A DNA stretch of 64,000 nt from Blastococcus sp. TF02A-35 (GCF_004571075.1 NZ_SPQP01000003.1:62001-126000); one strand, 5' to 3'; counted from the stretch's first letter, positions 24,420 to 33,961 are shown. Program-made: numbers and translations. The notes: generated from the letters alone by a model not told the origin.

Positions 24420-25240
24420 AGCACCGACAGCAGGCCGAGCGCCACCGGGGCGGCCCCGGCCAGGGGCAGCACCACCTGGACGACGGTCAGCACCCACGGC
24501 GAGATCGCGTCGGGCACCCCGTCGGCCGCCGCCTCGACCGCGACGTAGCTGGCGGCGACGGCGACCAGCGCCACCACGCCCGCGACGACGGCGCCGACGA
24601 ACAGCGACCGAAGCATCCCCAGGTCCGCGAGGTCCCGGGCCGCCCACGCCACCGCCGCGCCCGCCAGGACCGACAGCACCGTGCCGGCGAGGCCGCGCGG
24701 CACGCCCTCGGCGACGACCGGGCGCGGCAGCACCTGGTCGAGCAGGTGACCGACGACGAGGGCGACGCCCGCCGCCAGAGCGGTGACGACGAGCCGCCCC
24801 TCGGCGGAGCGGTCGAGCAGCAGCAGCGCCGCCAGCGCGCCCACGGCGGTGAGCAGCAGGGCGGCGCCGGCGAGCGAGTCGACCAGGCGGTGCCGCGGGG
24901 AGCGCAGCATCTGCTGGAGCACCGAGACGATGAACCCCACGGCCAGCACCCCGAGCAGGCCGCCCAGCTCGGGCCGGTCCGGCAGGACGAGCACCAGGTC
25001 GGCGGCGACGGCGGCCGCCGTCCCGACGACGAGGGAGGCACGGGCCCCGCGCATGCGGGCGACCACGACCCAGGAGAGGACCAGCGCCAGCTGCAGCACC
25101 AGCACCGCCGCCAGCGCGCCGACGCTGCCGAGCGCCAGCGGCAGGCCGGCCAGCACCCCCGCGGCGACCGCCGCCAGCCCGGCGGCGGGCAGGTGGTGCG
25201 CCCGGTCCGGCGTCGCGCGGAGGACGGCGGTGGGGCTCAC
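24416..25240 (-). CDS. polytopic membrane protein of unknown function
   Basis: 274-aa protein with about eight hydrophobic segments made of Leu, Val and Ala, short charged loops (SPRHRLVDS, LLDRSAEGRLVV), and no recognisable motif. GTG 25240 is the likely start; an upstream in-frame extension has atypical composition. It is coupled to lmeA by a GTGA overlap, which suggests a shared role in the envelope. It is divergent from glnR, whose promoter must lie in the 211-nt gap. Confidence 0.75.
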   Translation of the reverse strand: MSPTAVLRATPDRAHHLPAAGLAAVAAGVLAGLPLALGSVGALAAVLVLQLALVLSWVVVARMRGARASLVVGTAAAVAADLVLVLPDRPELGGLLGVLAVGFIVSVLQQMLRSPRHRLVDSLAGAALLLTAVGALAALLLLDRSAEGRLVVTALAAGVALVVGHLLDQVLPRPVVAEGVPRGLAGTVLSVLAGAAVAWAARDLADLGMLRSLFVGAVVAGVVALVAVAASYVAVEAAADGVPDAISPWVLTVVQVVLPLAGAAPVALGLLSVL

Positions 25241-25371
25241 GCCCCCGATCGTCTCAGAAGTCCGGCCCGCGACGCGTCCGACGAGCGGAGCGGCCGGCAT
25301 CTCCGGCTGCCCGTCCCCGGCCCCACGGGGGGATCGTCCCGCTCGGCGCACCCCCGCCGAGCAGCGCATCC

Positions 25372-25377
25372 GCTATC
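25372..25377 (+). promoter_or_regulatory. candidate -10 element for glnR
   Basis: TATCCT in the gap between the membrane-protein gene and glnR, 75 nt before the start codon. No clear -35 box accompanies it. Confidence 0.3.
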
Positions 25378-25451
25378 CTGCGCACTCACCTCGACAGCGT
25401 TGTCGTAGGTCCGGTCGGCGCCCGCCGGCCCTGGACCCGTGAGGAGACGAC

Positions 25452-26192
25452 ATGCGACTCGTGCTCATGACCGGCGCTCGTCAGGCCACCACCGAGGTGC
25501 TGCCCGCCCTGGGGCTGCTCCCCCACCAGGTCCGCGTGGTCGCCCCGGAGCTCTCCAGCCTCCTCGACGGGGACGCGGGCGACGTCGTGCTCGTCGACGC
25601 CCGCCACGACCTCATCCAGGCCCGCACGCTATGCGGCCTGCTGTCCTCCACCGGCGTCGCCGCCGCGCTGGTCGCCGTGCTCTCCGAGGGCGGCCTGGTC
25701 GCGCTCTCGGCCGACTGGGGCGTCGACGACGTCCTGCTCGACACTGCCGGCCCGGCCGAGGTCGACGCCCGCCTGAAGTGGGCCACCGCCCGCCGGCTCG
25801 CGGCGTCCACCCCCGCCGACGGCGGCGACGGCGGCCTCACCCAGGCCGGCGAGCTGGTCATCGACGAGCACAGCTACTCGGCGAAGCTGCGCGGCCGGTC
25901 GCTCGACCTCACCTACAAGGAGTTCGAGCTCCTCAAGTACCTCGCCCAGCACCCGGGCCGGGTGTTCTCCCGCGCCCAGCTGCTGCAGGAGATCTGGGGC
26001 TACGACTACTTCGGCGGCACCCGCACCGTCGACGTCCACGTCCGCCGGCTGCGCGCCAAGCTCGGCACCGAGCACGAGGCCCTGATCGGCACCGTGCGCA
26101 ACGTCGGCTACAAGCTCGACCAGCAGGTCGCCGACGCCGGCGCCAAGGCCGCCCAGGCCTCCGAGGACAGGGCCGACGCCGAACTGGTCTGA
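25452..26192 (+). CDS. glnR: GlnR, orphan OmpR-type regulator of nitrogen metabolism
   Basis: 246-aa protein closely resembling Streptomyces GlnR and Rv0818. The receiver-like domain (1-115) contains STTGVAAAL-type GlnR signatures such as [20 protein letters not shown], and has Asp at 44 and 49 but not the acidic pair of true phospho-acceptor receivers, so it is probably phosphorylation-independent. The winged helix covers about 130-230 ([37 protein letters not shown]). It controls ammonium assimilation genes and, in some species, phosphate and carbon genes. ATG 25452 has GGAGA upstream. mshD follows 7 nt after the stop. Confidence 0.95.
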   Translation: MRLVLMTGARQATTEVLPALGLLPHQVRVVAPELSSLLDGDAGDVVLVDARHDLIQARTLCGLLSSTGVAAALVAVLSEGGLVALSADWGVDDVLLDTAGPAEVDARLKWATARRLAASTPADGGDGGLTQAGELVIDEHSYSAKLRGRSLDLTYKEFELLKYLAQHPGRVFSRAQLLQEIWGYDYFGGTRTVDVHVRRLRAKLGTEHEALIGTVRNVGYKLDQQVADAGAKAAQASEDRADAELV

Positions 26193-26199
26193 TGGCCGG

Positions 26200-27108
26200 G
26201 TGAGCTCCCCCGCCCAGACCCCCGTCGACGTCCCCGAGGTCCTCGCGCTGCTGGACGCCGCCGCCGCGGCCGACGGCGTGCGGCCGCTGTCCGAGGACGC
26301 GCAGCTGCGGCTGCAGCACCGCACGCCCGGTGGCACCGACCTGGTCGTGCGCGACGACGACGGCGCGCTGGCCGGCTACGCGCGGCTCGACGACGGCGTC
26401 GCGGAGCTGGCCGTGCACCCGGACCGCCGGCGGCGCGGCGTAGGCCGGTCCCTCCTGCGGCAGCTCGTCGGCCTCGCCGGCGACCGGCCGCTGAGCATCT
26501 GGGCGCACGGCGACCTGCCGGGCTCGGCCGAGCTGCTCGCCGCGCACGGCTTCCGGCGGGCGCGCGTGCTGCTGCAGATGCGGCGCGACCTGGCCGGCGT
26601 CGACGCCGACCCGCGCCCGGACCTGCCGGCGGACGTGCGGGTGGTGCCCTTCGTACCGGGTCGGGACGAGGACGCCTGGCTGCGGGTCAACGCCCGGGCC
26701 TTCTCCTGGCACCCCGAGCAGGGCCGCATGACGCGGTCCGACCTGGAGCTGCGCGAGGCAGAGCCGTGGTTCGACCCGGCGGGCTTCCTCATGGCGTGGC
26801 GCGGCGAGCCGGGCGCCGCGGGCGAGCTCCTCGGCTCGCACTGGACCAAGGTGCACCCCGCGGGCGACGCCGGGCCCGACCCGGTCGGGGAGGTCTACGT
26901 CCTCGGCGTGGACCCCGCGGCGCAGGGCATGCGGCTGGGCCGGGCGCTCACCGACCTGGGCCTGGCGCACCTGCGCGCCCAGGGTCTCGGCGAGGTCCTG
27001 CTCTACGTCGAGGAGGACAACGCGGCGGCCGTGCGGCTCTACGAGGGGCGGGGCTTCACCCGGTTCGCCGTCGACGTCTCCTGGCTGCTCGAGCCGGGCA
27101 CCGACTGA
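26200..27108 (+). CDS. mshD: mycothiol synthase MshD
   Basis: Last step of mycothiol biosynthesis: acetyl-CoA-dependent N-acetylation of Cys-GlcN-Ins. The 302-aa protein has two GNAT domains; the N-terminal one holds LAVHPDRRRRGVGRSLL and the C-terminal, catalytic one YVLGVDPAAQGMRLGRAL. The linker motif NARAFSWHPEQG is characteristic of MshD. GTG 26200 directly follows glnR, matching the M. tuberculosis order Rv0818-Rv0819. With mshA at 5 kb this gives two of the mycothiol genes in the window; mshB, mshC and mca lie elsewhere. Confidence 0.94.
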   Translation: MSSPAQTPVDVPEVLALLDAAAAADGVRPLSEDAQLRLQHRTPGGTDLVVRDDDGALAGYARLDDGVAELAVHPDRRRRGVGRSLLRQLVGLAGDRPLSIWAHGDLPGSAELLAAHGFRRARVLLQMRRDLAGVDADPRPDLPADVRVVPFVPGRDEDAWLRVNARAFSWHPEQGRMTRSDLELREAEPWFDPAGFLMAWRGEPGAAGELLGSHWTKVHPAGDAGPDPVGEVYVLGVDPAAQGMRLGRALTDLGLAHLRAQGLGEVLLYVEEDNAAAVRLYEGRGFTRFAVDVSWLLEPGTD

Positions 27109-27173
27109 CTGCCCGACGGGCAATCCTCCCTCTGCGTGACCGGCGCCACCACCGCTCGACGAAGACCTCAGCG

Positions 27174-27195
27174 GTCGTTCACCCGTCGTTCACCC
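27174..27195 (+). promoter_or_regulatory. PHO box upstream of pstS
   Basis: Two perfect 11-nt direct repeats, GTCGTTCACCC at 27174-27184 and again at 27185-27195. This is the layout bound by PhoP in Streptomyces (GTTCACC repeats every 11 nt). It lies just upstream of the -35 position of a promoter with TAGCGT at 27226-27231, so it should activate pstSCAB under phosphate limitation. Confidence 0.85.
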
Positions 27196-27225
27196 GACTC
27201 CGGTGATCACGCCACCTGCGCTCCC

Positions 27226-27231
27226 TAGCGT
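27226..27231 (+). promoter_or_regulatory. -10 element of the pstSCAB promoter
   Basis: TAGCGT follows the PHO box by 30 nt. The hexamer 17 nt upstream (GTGATC) is a poor -35, as expected for an activator-dependent promoter. A leader of roughly 55 nt precedes the TTG start of pstS. Confidence 0.5.
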
Positions 27232-27292
27232 CCCTCTCGAAGGTCCACTGCTGCCCGGAAACGGTCCGGGCCCACGTCGAGAGGCAACTGAG

Positions 27293-28402
27293 TTGAAGCT
27301 CAGCAGCACGACCCGCGCCACCACCCTGTCCGTGGCGCTCGCCGCCACCCTGGCCCTCACGGCCTGCGGCGCCTCCAACGAGTCCGACGCCGGCACCTCC
27401 GGCGGCGACTCCGCCGCCGAGCTCAGCGGCGACCTCATCGGCGCCGGCGCCAGCAGCCAGCAGGCTGCCATGGAGGCCTGGCAGGCCGGCTTCGAGGGCG
27501 AGTACCCCGACGTCACCTTCAGCTACGACCCGGCCGGCTCCGGCGCGGGCCGCGAGCAGTTCATCGCCGGCCGCTCGGACTTCGCCGGCTCGGACGCCGC
27601 GCTCGACGAGGAGGAGCTGGCCTCGGCGCAGGAGCGCTGCGCCGGCGGCGAGATCTTCGAGCTGCCCAACTACATCTCGCCGATCGCCGTGGTGTTCAAC
27701 CTCGAGGGCGTCGACGAGCTGAACCTGCAGCCCGCGACCATCGCCGGCATCTTCACCGGCGCGATCACCAACTGGAACGACCCGGCCATCGCGGCGGACA
27801 ACCCCGACGCCACGCTGCCCGACCAGCCGATCACGGCGGTGCACCGCGCCGACGACTCGGGCACCACCGACAACTTCACCGACTACCTGTTCCAGACCGC
27901 CGGTGACGTGTGGACCTCCGAGCCCGACGGCGAGTGGCCGCTCCCCGGTGGCGAGGCCGCCAACCAGACCAGCGGCGTCATCGGCGTGGTCGAGAGCACC
28001 GTCGGCGCCATCACCTACGCCGACGCCAGCCGCGCCGGCGACCTGGGCGTGGTGAGCGTCGCGGTGGGTGACGACTTCGTCGCCCCCTCCGCCGAGGCCG
28101 CTGCCGCCGTCGTCGAGAACAGCCCGGCCGTCGAGGGCCGCGGCGAGTACGACTTCGCCATCGAGGTCAACCGGCAGACCGAGGGCTCGGGCGAGTACCC
28201 GATCGTCCTGGTCAGCTACCACGTCGGCTGCATCGAGTACGACGACCAGGAGACCGCTGACAACGTCAAGGCCTTCATGGAGTACGTCATCAGCGAGGAC
28301 GGCCAGCAGGCCGCCGCCGACAATGCCGGCAACGCCCCGATCTCGGACTCGCTGCGCGAGCAGGCGCAGACCGCGGTCGACGCCATCACGGCGGCCGGCT
28401 GA
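27293..28402 (+). CDS. pstS: phosphate-binding lipoprotein PstS
   Basis: 369-aa substrate-binding component of the high-affinity Pst phosphate transporter. The signal peptide ends in the lipobox LTAC (LALTACGAS), so the mature protein is anchored outside by a lipidated Cys. Phosphate-binding stretches are IGAGASSQQAAME, YDPAGSGAGREQF and HRADDSGTTDNF. I take the TTG at 27293, which has GAGAGG eight nt upstream; the longer reading from 27203 would include the promoter. First gene of pstSCAB, under a PHO box. Its codon use is slightly more biased than neighbours, consistent with high expression. Confidence 0.95.
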   Translation: MKLSSTTRATTLSVALAATLALTACGASNESDAGTSGGDSAAELSGDLIGAGASSQQAAMEAWQAGFEGEYPDVTFSYDPAGSGAGREQFIAGRSDFAGSDAALDEEELASAQERCAGGEIFELPNYISPIAVVFNLEGVDELNLQPATIAGIFTGAITNWNDPAIAADNPDATLPDQPITAVHRADDSGTTDNFTDYLFQTAGDVWTSEPDGEWPLPGGEAANQTSGVIGVVESTVGAITYADASRAGDLGVVSVAVGDDFVAPSAEAAAAVVENSPAVEGRGEYDFAIEVNRQTEGSGEYPIVLVSYHVGCIEYDDQETADNVKAFMEYVISEDGQQAAADNAGNAPISDSLREQAQTAVDAITAAG

Positions 28403-28515
28403 CAACTCGGAACCAGCGCGGTGCGGCGGCTCGGGGTGTCATGGACACCTCGGGCCGCCGAGCCACGTGACCGGTCCACCACGATGCGACGCACCAACCC
28501 GACGGAGAGGCCCCG

Positions 28516-29460
28516 GTGACGACCACCAGCGCACCCCCCAGCCCACCGCAGCCGAAGCGGCGCGTGGGCGACCGCGTCTTCGCCGGCACCGCCAAGGGCT
28601 CCGGCATCCTGATCCTGCTGATCCTCGCCGGGGTGGCCGCGTTCCTCGTCAGCGAGGCGATCCCCGCCATCACCGCCCCTGCGGAGGACATCCCCGGCGG
28701 CGAGGGCCTGGCCCACTACGTGTGGCCGCTCATCGTCGGCACCCTGCTCGGCGCCGTCCTGGCGCTGCTGATAGCCACACCGCTGGCCGTCGCGATCGCC
28801 CTGTACGTCACCTACTACGCCCCCCGGCGCCTGGCCGCTGCCATGGGGTACGTGATCGACCTTCTCGCTGCCATCCCCAGCGTCGTCTACGGCTTCTGGG
28901 GCCTGGCCGTCCTCGCGCCCACGCTGGTGCCCTTCCACGAGTGGGCCGCGGACAACCTGGGGTTCATCCCGCTGTTCGAGGGGCCGGCCTCGAGCACCGG
29001 CCGCACGATGCTGACCGTCGGCATCGTGCTGGCCGTCATGATCCTGCCGATCATCTCCGCCATCTCCCGTGAGGTGTTCGGCCAGGCGCCCGCGCTGCAC
29101 CGCGAGGCCGCCCTCGCACTCGGCGCCACCCGCTGGGAGATGATCAAGATGGCGGTGCTGCCCTACGGCAAGTCCGGCGTCATCGGCGGAGCGATGCTGG
29201 GGCTCGGCCGGGCACTGGGCGAGACGATGGCCGTGGCGATCGTGCTCTCCGGTGGCGGTGCGGCCGCGCTCACGCTCATCACGAGCACCAACCCCTCGAC
29301 CATCGCGTCGAACATCGCGCTGCGGTTCCCCGAGGCCACCGGGCTGGGCGTCAACACCCTCATCGCCAGCGGCCTGGTGCTGTTCGTCATCACCCTCGCG
29401 GTCAACATGCTCGCCCGCTGGGTCGTCAACCGCCGCGCCGACTTCTCCGGAGCCAACTGA
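28516..29460 (+). CDS. pstC: phosphate ABC transporter permease PstC
   Basis: 314-aa inner-membrane permease with six hydrophobic segments. The ABC-coupling EAA loop is EAALALGATRWEMIKMAVLP, followed by GRALGETMAVAIVLSG. It forms the transmembrane channel with PstA. GTG 28516 has GGAGAGG upstream; 113 nt after pstS include no strong hairpin, so read-through is expected. Its stop overlaps the pstA start by one base (TGATG). Confidence 0.95.
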   Translation: MTTTSAPPSPPQPKRRVGDRVFAGTAKGSGILILLILAGVAAFLVSEAIPAITAPAEDIPGGEGLAHYVWPLIVGTLLGAVLALLIATPLAVAIALYVTYYAPRRLAAAMGYVIDLLAAIPSVVYGFWGLAVLAPTLVPFHEWAADNLGFIPLFEGPASSTGRTMLTVGIVLAVMILPIISAISREVFGQAPALHREAALALGATRWEMIKMAVLPYGKSGVIGGAMLGLGRALGETMAVAIVLSGGGAAALTLITSTNPSTIASNIALRFPEATGLGVNTLIASGLVLFVITLAVNMLARWVVNRRADFSGAN

Positions 29461-30539
29461 TGAGCACCGACACCCCGACGGCGCTGCGCTCCTCCACCCC
29501 GACCCAGGGTCCGGTCAGGGTCGAGCGGCGCCTGCCCCGCTTCGCACCGCTGGGCGCCTACCTGGCCGGCCTCGCCGTGGGCGCGCTCCTGTCGGCGCTG
29601 ACCGGCTTCAGCGTGACCTCCACCCTGATCTACGGCGTCGTCCTCGGGACGCTGGCGGTCTACGTGCTCACCCGCACCGTCGAGGGGCGCCGCAAGGCGG
29701 CCGACCGGCTGGTGACCGCCCTGGTCACCACGGCCTTCGGGATCGCGATGATCCCGCTGGTGTCGCTGGTCTACACCGTCCTGGACAACGGCCTGCCCCG
29801 GTTCGATGCCCAGTTCTTCACCAACTCCATGTACCGGGTGGTGGGTGAGGGCGGCGGCGCGTACCACGCGATCCTCGGCACGCTCATCATCACCGCGCTG
29901 GCCACGCTCATCTCCGTGCCCATCGGCCTGATGACCTCGATCTACCTCGTCGAGTACGGCAGCGGGCGGCTGAAGCGGGCCATCACCTTCTTCGTCGACG
30001 TGATGACCGGCATCCCGTCGATCGTCGCCGGCCTGTTCGCCTTCGCCCTGTTCACCCTGCTGTTCGGCAACCAGGTCCGGATCGGTGTCATGGGCGCGGT
30101 CGCGCTGTCGGTGCTGATGATCCCGGTCGTCGTCCGGTCCTCCGAGGAGGTCCTCAAGCTCGTGCCCAACGAGCTGCGCGAGGCGAGCTACGCCCTGGGC
30201 GTGCCGAAGTGGCGCACGGTCGTCAAGGTCGTCCTGCCGACGGCGATCGCCGGCCTCGGCACGGGCGTGACGCTGGCCGTGGCCCGCGTCGTCGGCGAGA
30301 CCGCTCCCCTGCTCATCACCGTCGGCCTGATCACCGGCACGAACCTGAACCCCTTCGACGGGCGCATGGCCACGCTGCCGGTGTTCGCGTACTACCAGCT
30401 CACCCAGCCGGGCACCGCCACGCAGGCGTTCCTCGACCGGGCCTGGACGGCGGCCCTGGTCCTCATCATCCTGGTCATGGCGCTCAACATCGTCGCTCGC
30501 CTGATCAGCCGCTTCTTCGCCCCCAAGACCGGTCGCTGA
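29460..30539 (+). CDS. pstA: phosphate ABC transporter permease PstA
   Basis: 359-aa permease with about eight hydrophobic segments; the two extra at the N-terminus ([16 protein letters not shown] and following) are common in actinobacterial PstA. The EAA loop is [20 protein letters not shown], then [17 protein letters not shown]. It partners PstC in the membrane and PstB on the inside. ATG 29460 overlaps the pstC stop. pstB follows after 20 nt. Confidence 0.95.
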   Translation: MSTDTPTALRSSTPTQGPVRVERRLPRFAPLGAYLAGLAVGALLSALTGFSVTSTLIYGVVLGTLAVYVLTRTVEGRRKAADRLVTALVTTAFGIAMIPLVSLVYTVLDNGLPRFDAQFFTNSMYRVVGEGGGAYHAILGTLIITALATLISVPIGLMTSIYLVEYGSGRLKRAITFFVDVMTGIPSIVAGLFAFALFTLLFGNQVRIGVMGAVALSVLMIPVVVRSSEEVLKLVPNELREASYALGVPKWRTVVKVVLPTAIAGLGTGVTLAVARVVGETAPLLITVGLITGTNLNPFDGRMATLPVFAYYQLTQPGTATQAFLDRAWTAALVLIILVMALNIVARLISRFFAPKTGR

Positions 30540-30559
30540 CCGACCCACCGGAGGAAACT

Positions 30560-31339
30560 GTGGCCAAGCGCATCGAGGTCTCCGACCTCAACATCTACTA
30601 CGGCGACTTCCTGGCCGTGGAGGGCGTCAACGTCGCCATCGAGCCGCGCAGCATCACCGCGCTGATCGGCCCCTCGGGCTGCGGGAAGTCCACCTTCCTG
30701 CGCTCGCTGAACCGGATGCACGAGGTGCTCCCGGGCGCCCGCGTGGAGGGCAAGGTCGCCATGGACGGCCAGGACCTCTACGGCGCCGACGTCGACCCGG
30801 TCGACGTGCGCCGGCAGATCGGCATGGTCTTCCAGCGGCCCAACCCGTTCCCGACGATGTCGATCTACGAGAACGTGCTGGCCGGCAACCGCCTGAACAA
30901 CAAGCGGATGAAGAAGTCCGAGGCCGACGACATCGTCGAGAAGTCGCTGCGCGGCGCCAACCTCTGGAACGAGGTCAAGGACCGCCTCGACCGCCCCGGC
31001 TCGGGCCTCTCCGGTGGCCAGCAGCAGCGCCTGTGCATCGCCCGCGCGATCGCCGTCGAGCCCGACGTCCTGCTGATGGACGAGCCCTGCTCGGCGCTGG
31101 ACCCGATCTCCACCCTCGCGATCGAGGACCTGATGACGGAGCTGAAGGAGCGCTTCACCATCGTCATCGTCACGCACAACATGCAGCAGGCCGCCCGGGT
31201 GAGCGAGTCCACCGGCTTCTTCAACCTCAACGGGGTGGGGCAGCCGGGCCGGCTGATCGAGTTCAACCCCACCGAGCGGATCTTCAGCAACCCCGACGAG
31301 AAGGCGACCGAGGACTACATCTCGGGCCGCTTCGGCTGA
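30560..31339 (+). CDS. pstB: phosphate ABC transporter ATP-binding protein PstB
   Basis: 259-aa ATPase that powers phosphate import. Walker A is GPSGCGKST, the Q-loop lies in [18 protein letters not shown] (a PstB hallmark), the signature is LSGGQQQRL, Walker [12 protein letters not shown], and the H-loop [11 protein letters not shown] 30560 has GGAGGA five nt upstream. It ends the pst operon; no phoU gene follows, unlike in many bacteria, so phoU must be elsewhere. Confidence 0.97.
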   Translation: MAKRIEVSDLNIYYGDFLAVEGVNVAIEPRSITALIGPSGCGKSTFLRSLNRMHEVLPGARVEGKVAMDGQDLYGADVDPVDVRRQIGMVFQRPNPFPTMSIYENVLAGNRLNNKRMKKSEADDIVEKSLRGANLWNEVKDRLDRPGSGLSGGQQQRLCIARAIAVEPDVLLMDEPCSALDPISTLAIEDLMTELKERFTIVIVTHNMQQAARVSESTGFFNLNGVGQPGRLIEFNPTERIFSNPDEKATEDYISGRFG

Positions 31340-31362
31340 TCGGCACGGGACAGGATGCCGGG

Positions 31363-31902
31363 GTGCTCCCCCCACCCCGGCTGGTCACCCTCGACGACGC
31401 CCCCGCCCTCGCCCGGCTCCTCCGGGAGAACCGGGAGTTCCTCGCACCCTTCGAGCCGCACCGCGAGGAGTCGTACTACACCGACGCCGGGCAGCGGGCG
31501 GTGCTCGAGGAGGCCCTGGCCGGGCACGCCGCCGGCACCGGTCTCCCGTGTGTCGTGCTGGCGCCCTCCGGCGAGGTCGCCGGTCGCATCACGCTGAGCG
31601 GCATCGTCCGGGGGCCGTTGCAGTCGGCCGTGCTGGGCTACTGGGTCGCCCGGCAGCACACCCGCCGGGGCCTGGCCTCGGCGGCGGTCGCCCACGTGCT
31701 CCGCACCGCCTTCGGCGAGCTGGGCCTGCACCGCGTGGAGGCCGGGACGCTCGTGGACAACGTCGCCTCGCAGGCGGTGCTGGCCCGCAACGGGTTCCAG
31801 CGCTACGGGCTGGCCCCGCGCTACCTGCGCATCGCCGGGCGGTGGCAGGACCACGTGCTGTTCCAGGTGCTGGACGAGCGGCCGGAGGCGCTCAGCACCT
31901 GA
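31363..31902 (+). CDS. GNAT-family N-acetyltransferase (RimJ/RimL-like)
   Basis: 179-aa acetyltransferase. It shows the RimJ-like pattern RLLRENREFLAPFEP at the N-terminus and VLGYWVARQHTRRGLASAAV, the acetyl-CoA pyrophosphate-binding motif A, then HRVEAGTLVDNVASQAVLARNGF. It could acetylate a protein N-terminus (S5/S18/L7-L12 type) or a small molecule. GTG 31363 is the start. It lies 23 nt after pstB and converges with the LCP gene, overlapping it by 11 nt. Confidence 0.85.
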   Translation: MLPPPRLVTLDDAPALARLLRENREFLAPFEPHREESYYTDAGQRAVLEEALAGHAAGTGLPCVVLAPSGEVAGRITLSGIVRGPLQSAVLGYWVARQHTRRGLASAAVAHVLRTAFGELGLHRVEAGTLVDNVASQAVLARNGFQRYGLAPRYLRIAGRWQDHVLFQVLDERPEALST

Positions 31903-33961
31903 CCGTGGAGGGCTGGGGTGCGGGCGTGGCCGGGGCCGGCTCGGGAGCGGCCTCGGCCGCGACCGGTGCGCCGACCTGCACCGGGACCACGGTCGAGTAG
32001 CCGGGCCCGATGACCAGCTGCACCGCGCCGCCGATGGCGTCGCTGGGGCGCAGCACCGAGTTCGGCACGGCGGCGGCCACGGTCCGCGCCTGCTCCTCCG
32101 CCCCCGGCCCGAAGCGGACGACGGTCTCGTTCACCGTCCCCTCCTCGTTGCCCACGGTCCCGACGGCGAAGCCCTGACCGCGCAGCGCCTCGGCCACCGT
32201 GCCGGCCAGGCCGGTGGTCGCCGTGCCGTTGAGGACGTCCACGGTGATCTCCCCCGGCGCGGCGGTGAGCGGCGCGGGGCCCGCTGGCTCCTCGGGGGCC
32301 GGCTGCGGCGCCTCGGCGGCCTGGCTGGCGGCGGCCTGCGCGGCCCGCTGGGCCTCGATCACCTCGGCCGGGAGCCGGGTGCCGTCGATGACCTCGTCGA
32401 AGAGCGCCCGGGTCGCCGGCCGGTCGAGGACCACGTAGGCCTGGTCCGAGCCGACCGGCACGTAGCCCACCTGGGCCACGGGGAGCCCGGCGCGCTGGAC
32501 GGCGTCACCGGAGAGGTCGCCGAGCGAGCCGGCGAGCACCCGCAGGTCTCCCAGCGTCGTCTGGTCGTCGACGGTGAGGCTGTCCGACGCCCGGTTGAGG
32601 AACGTCGCGAGGGTCACCGGGTTCAGCAGCGTCTCCGACGACATCGCCGCCCGGAGGGTGGCGGTGAGCAGCCGCTGCGCCCGCTCCGCGACCGCGGCGC
32701 CGGTGACGTCGGTGCCCGTGTCGCCGGGGGCCAGGAACCCGGAGGCTGCCGCACCGGAGAGCTCCGAGGGGCCGGGCGGCGGGGGCTGCGCCGCCGCAGC
32801 GGTCGCCTCGGAGGGGATGACGCAGACGGGGACGCCGTCGAGGGCGTCGACCATCGTGGGGAGGCCGGCGAGGTCGACGCCGAGGTAGTGGTCGATCCGC
32901 AGGCCCGAGAGCTGCTGCACCGCCCGCACCATGCAGGCCGGCCCGCCGTCGAGCAGCGAGCTGGCGAAGGCCTCGGTCACCGGGTTGCGCAGGTCGCCGT
33001 CGGGCGTCCGGCACATCGGGGTGTCGACCATGGCGGTGGGCGGCACGCTGACCAGCACGGCGCGCTCCCCGTCGGCGGAGACGGAGGCCACCAGCGTGGC
33101 GATCGAGGCGGCGCCGGTCTGGCCCGGGACGCCGGAGCCGACCACGAGGTAGGTCTCGGCCGCGTCCTGCAGCTCGGCGGCGAGCACCTCGGGGCCGTCG
33201 GTCGCGAGGGCGTCGACGCGGTCGATGCGCTGGTCGACGTAGAAGTAGAGCGCCAGGTGGTAGAGGACGACGACGCCCAGCAGCGCGGCCAGCGCCGTCG
33301 CCACCCGCAGGGCACGCCGGCGGGCGGGGCTCGGCGGCGGGCGGTCCTCGGCCCGCTTGCGGCGCGGGGCCGGCGGCGCCGGCGGGGCCGGTGGGACGGC
33401 CAGGCCGGGCAGCGGCGGGATGGGACCGCTGCAGCGGGAGGGCCGCTCGGCCGGCGCCCAGAGCGAGGCGCCGCTCCCCGGCACCGGCGGCAGGCCGGGC
33501 TGGACCGCGGGCACGACCGGCGCAGCGGCGGCGGAGGGCGCGACGCCCGGGACCGGCGGCAGGCCCGGCTGGACGGTGGGCAGCGGCGGCTGGGCCGGTG
33601 CGGCACCGCGGACCGGGGGGAGGCCCGGCTGCGGGCCCGCAGGACGGGCGGCGCCCGGGACGGGCGGCAGCCCGGCGCGCACCGCCGGGCCCTCCTCGGG
33701 GCGCGGGAAGAGCTCGTCACGCCCCCGGGCAGACGAACCGCCGCGCACGGGCGTGGCGGGGAGGTCGCGGGCCGGCGCGGCCGACGTGCGGCGGGAGGCA
33801 CGCCGCCGGCCCACCCCGTCGCCCTGCCGGGCGAGGAGCTGCTCGACGGTCACCGGCTCGACGGCGCCGGCCTCCGCGGAGTGCCCACGACGAGCACGGC
33901 CGGGGACGCCGCGAGCGCCCCCACCGTCCCGGGTCGGCTGATCCCCCACAGGTGTCGACAC
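31892..33961 (-). CDS. degenerate LCP-domain protein with LytR C-terminal domain
   Basis: 689-aa envelope protein. An N-terminal cytoplasmic region of about 210 residues is rich in Pro and holds four PGLPPVPG-like repeats (near 96, 112, 132, 155). One membrane helix follows at about 217-241 and then an extracytoplasmic LCP-like domain. The catalytic landmarks of LCP glycopolymer ligases are missing: the usual GSD-R reads GSGVPGQ, RSDT reads GAASIAT and the SIPRD-type motif reads SVPPT. A LytR_C domain ends the protein (ITVDVLNGTATTGLAGTVAEALRGQG region). GTG 33961 is chosen; GTG 33979 is possible. Binding rather than ligase activity is likely. Confidence 0.78.
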   Translation of the reverse strand: MSTPVGDQPTRDGGGARGVPGRARRGHSAEAGAVEPVTVEQLLARQGDGVGRRRASRRTSAAPARDLPATPVRGGSSARGRDELFPRPEEGPAVRAGLPPVPGAARPAGPQPGLPPVRGAAPAQPPLPTVQPGLPPVPGVAPSAAAAPVVPAVQPGLPPVPGSGASLWAPAERPSRCSGPIPPLPGLAVPPAPPAPPAPRRKRAEDRPPPSPARRRALRVATALAALLGVVVLYHLALYFYVDQRIDRVDALATDGPEVLAAELQDAAETYLVVGSGVPGQTGAASIATLVASVSADGERAVLVSVPPTAMVDTPMCRTPDGDLRNPVTEAFASSLLDGGPACMVRAVQQLSGLRIDHYLGVDLAGLPTMVDALDGVPVCVIPSEATAAAAQPPPPGPSELSGAAASGFLAPGDTGTDVTGAAVAERAQRLLTATLRAAMSSETLLNPVTLATFLNRASDSLTVDDQTTLGDLRVLAGSLGDLSGDAVQRAGLPVAQVGYVPVGSDQAYVVLDRPATRALFDEVIDGTRLPAEVIEAQRAAQAAASQAAEAPQPAPEEPAGPAPLTAAPGEITVDVLNGTATTGLAGTVAEALRGQGFAVGTVGNEEGTVNETVVRFGPGAEEQARTVAAAVPNSVLRPSDAIGGAVQLVIGPGYSTVVPVQVGAPVAAEAAPEPAPATPAPQPSTVRC

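Noticed and set aside
27203-27292. N-terminal extension of pstS
   Set aside because: It would cover the promoter and place the signal peptide internally; TTG 27293 has a ribosome site and gives a proper lipoprotein signal.
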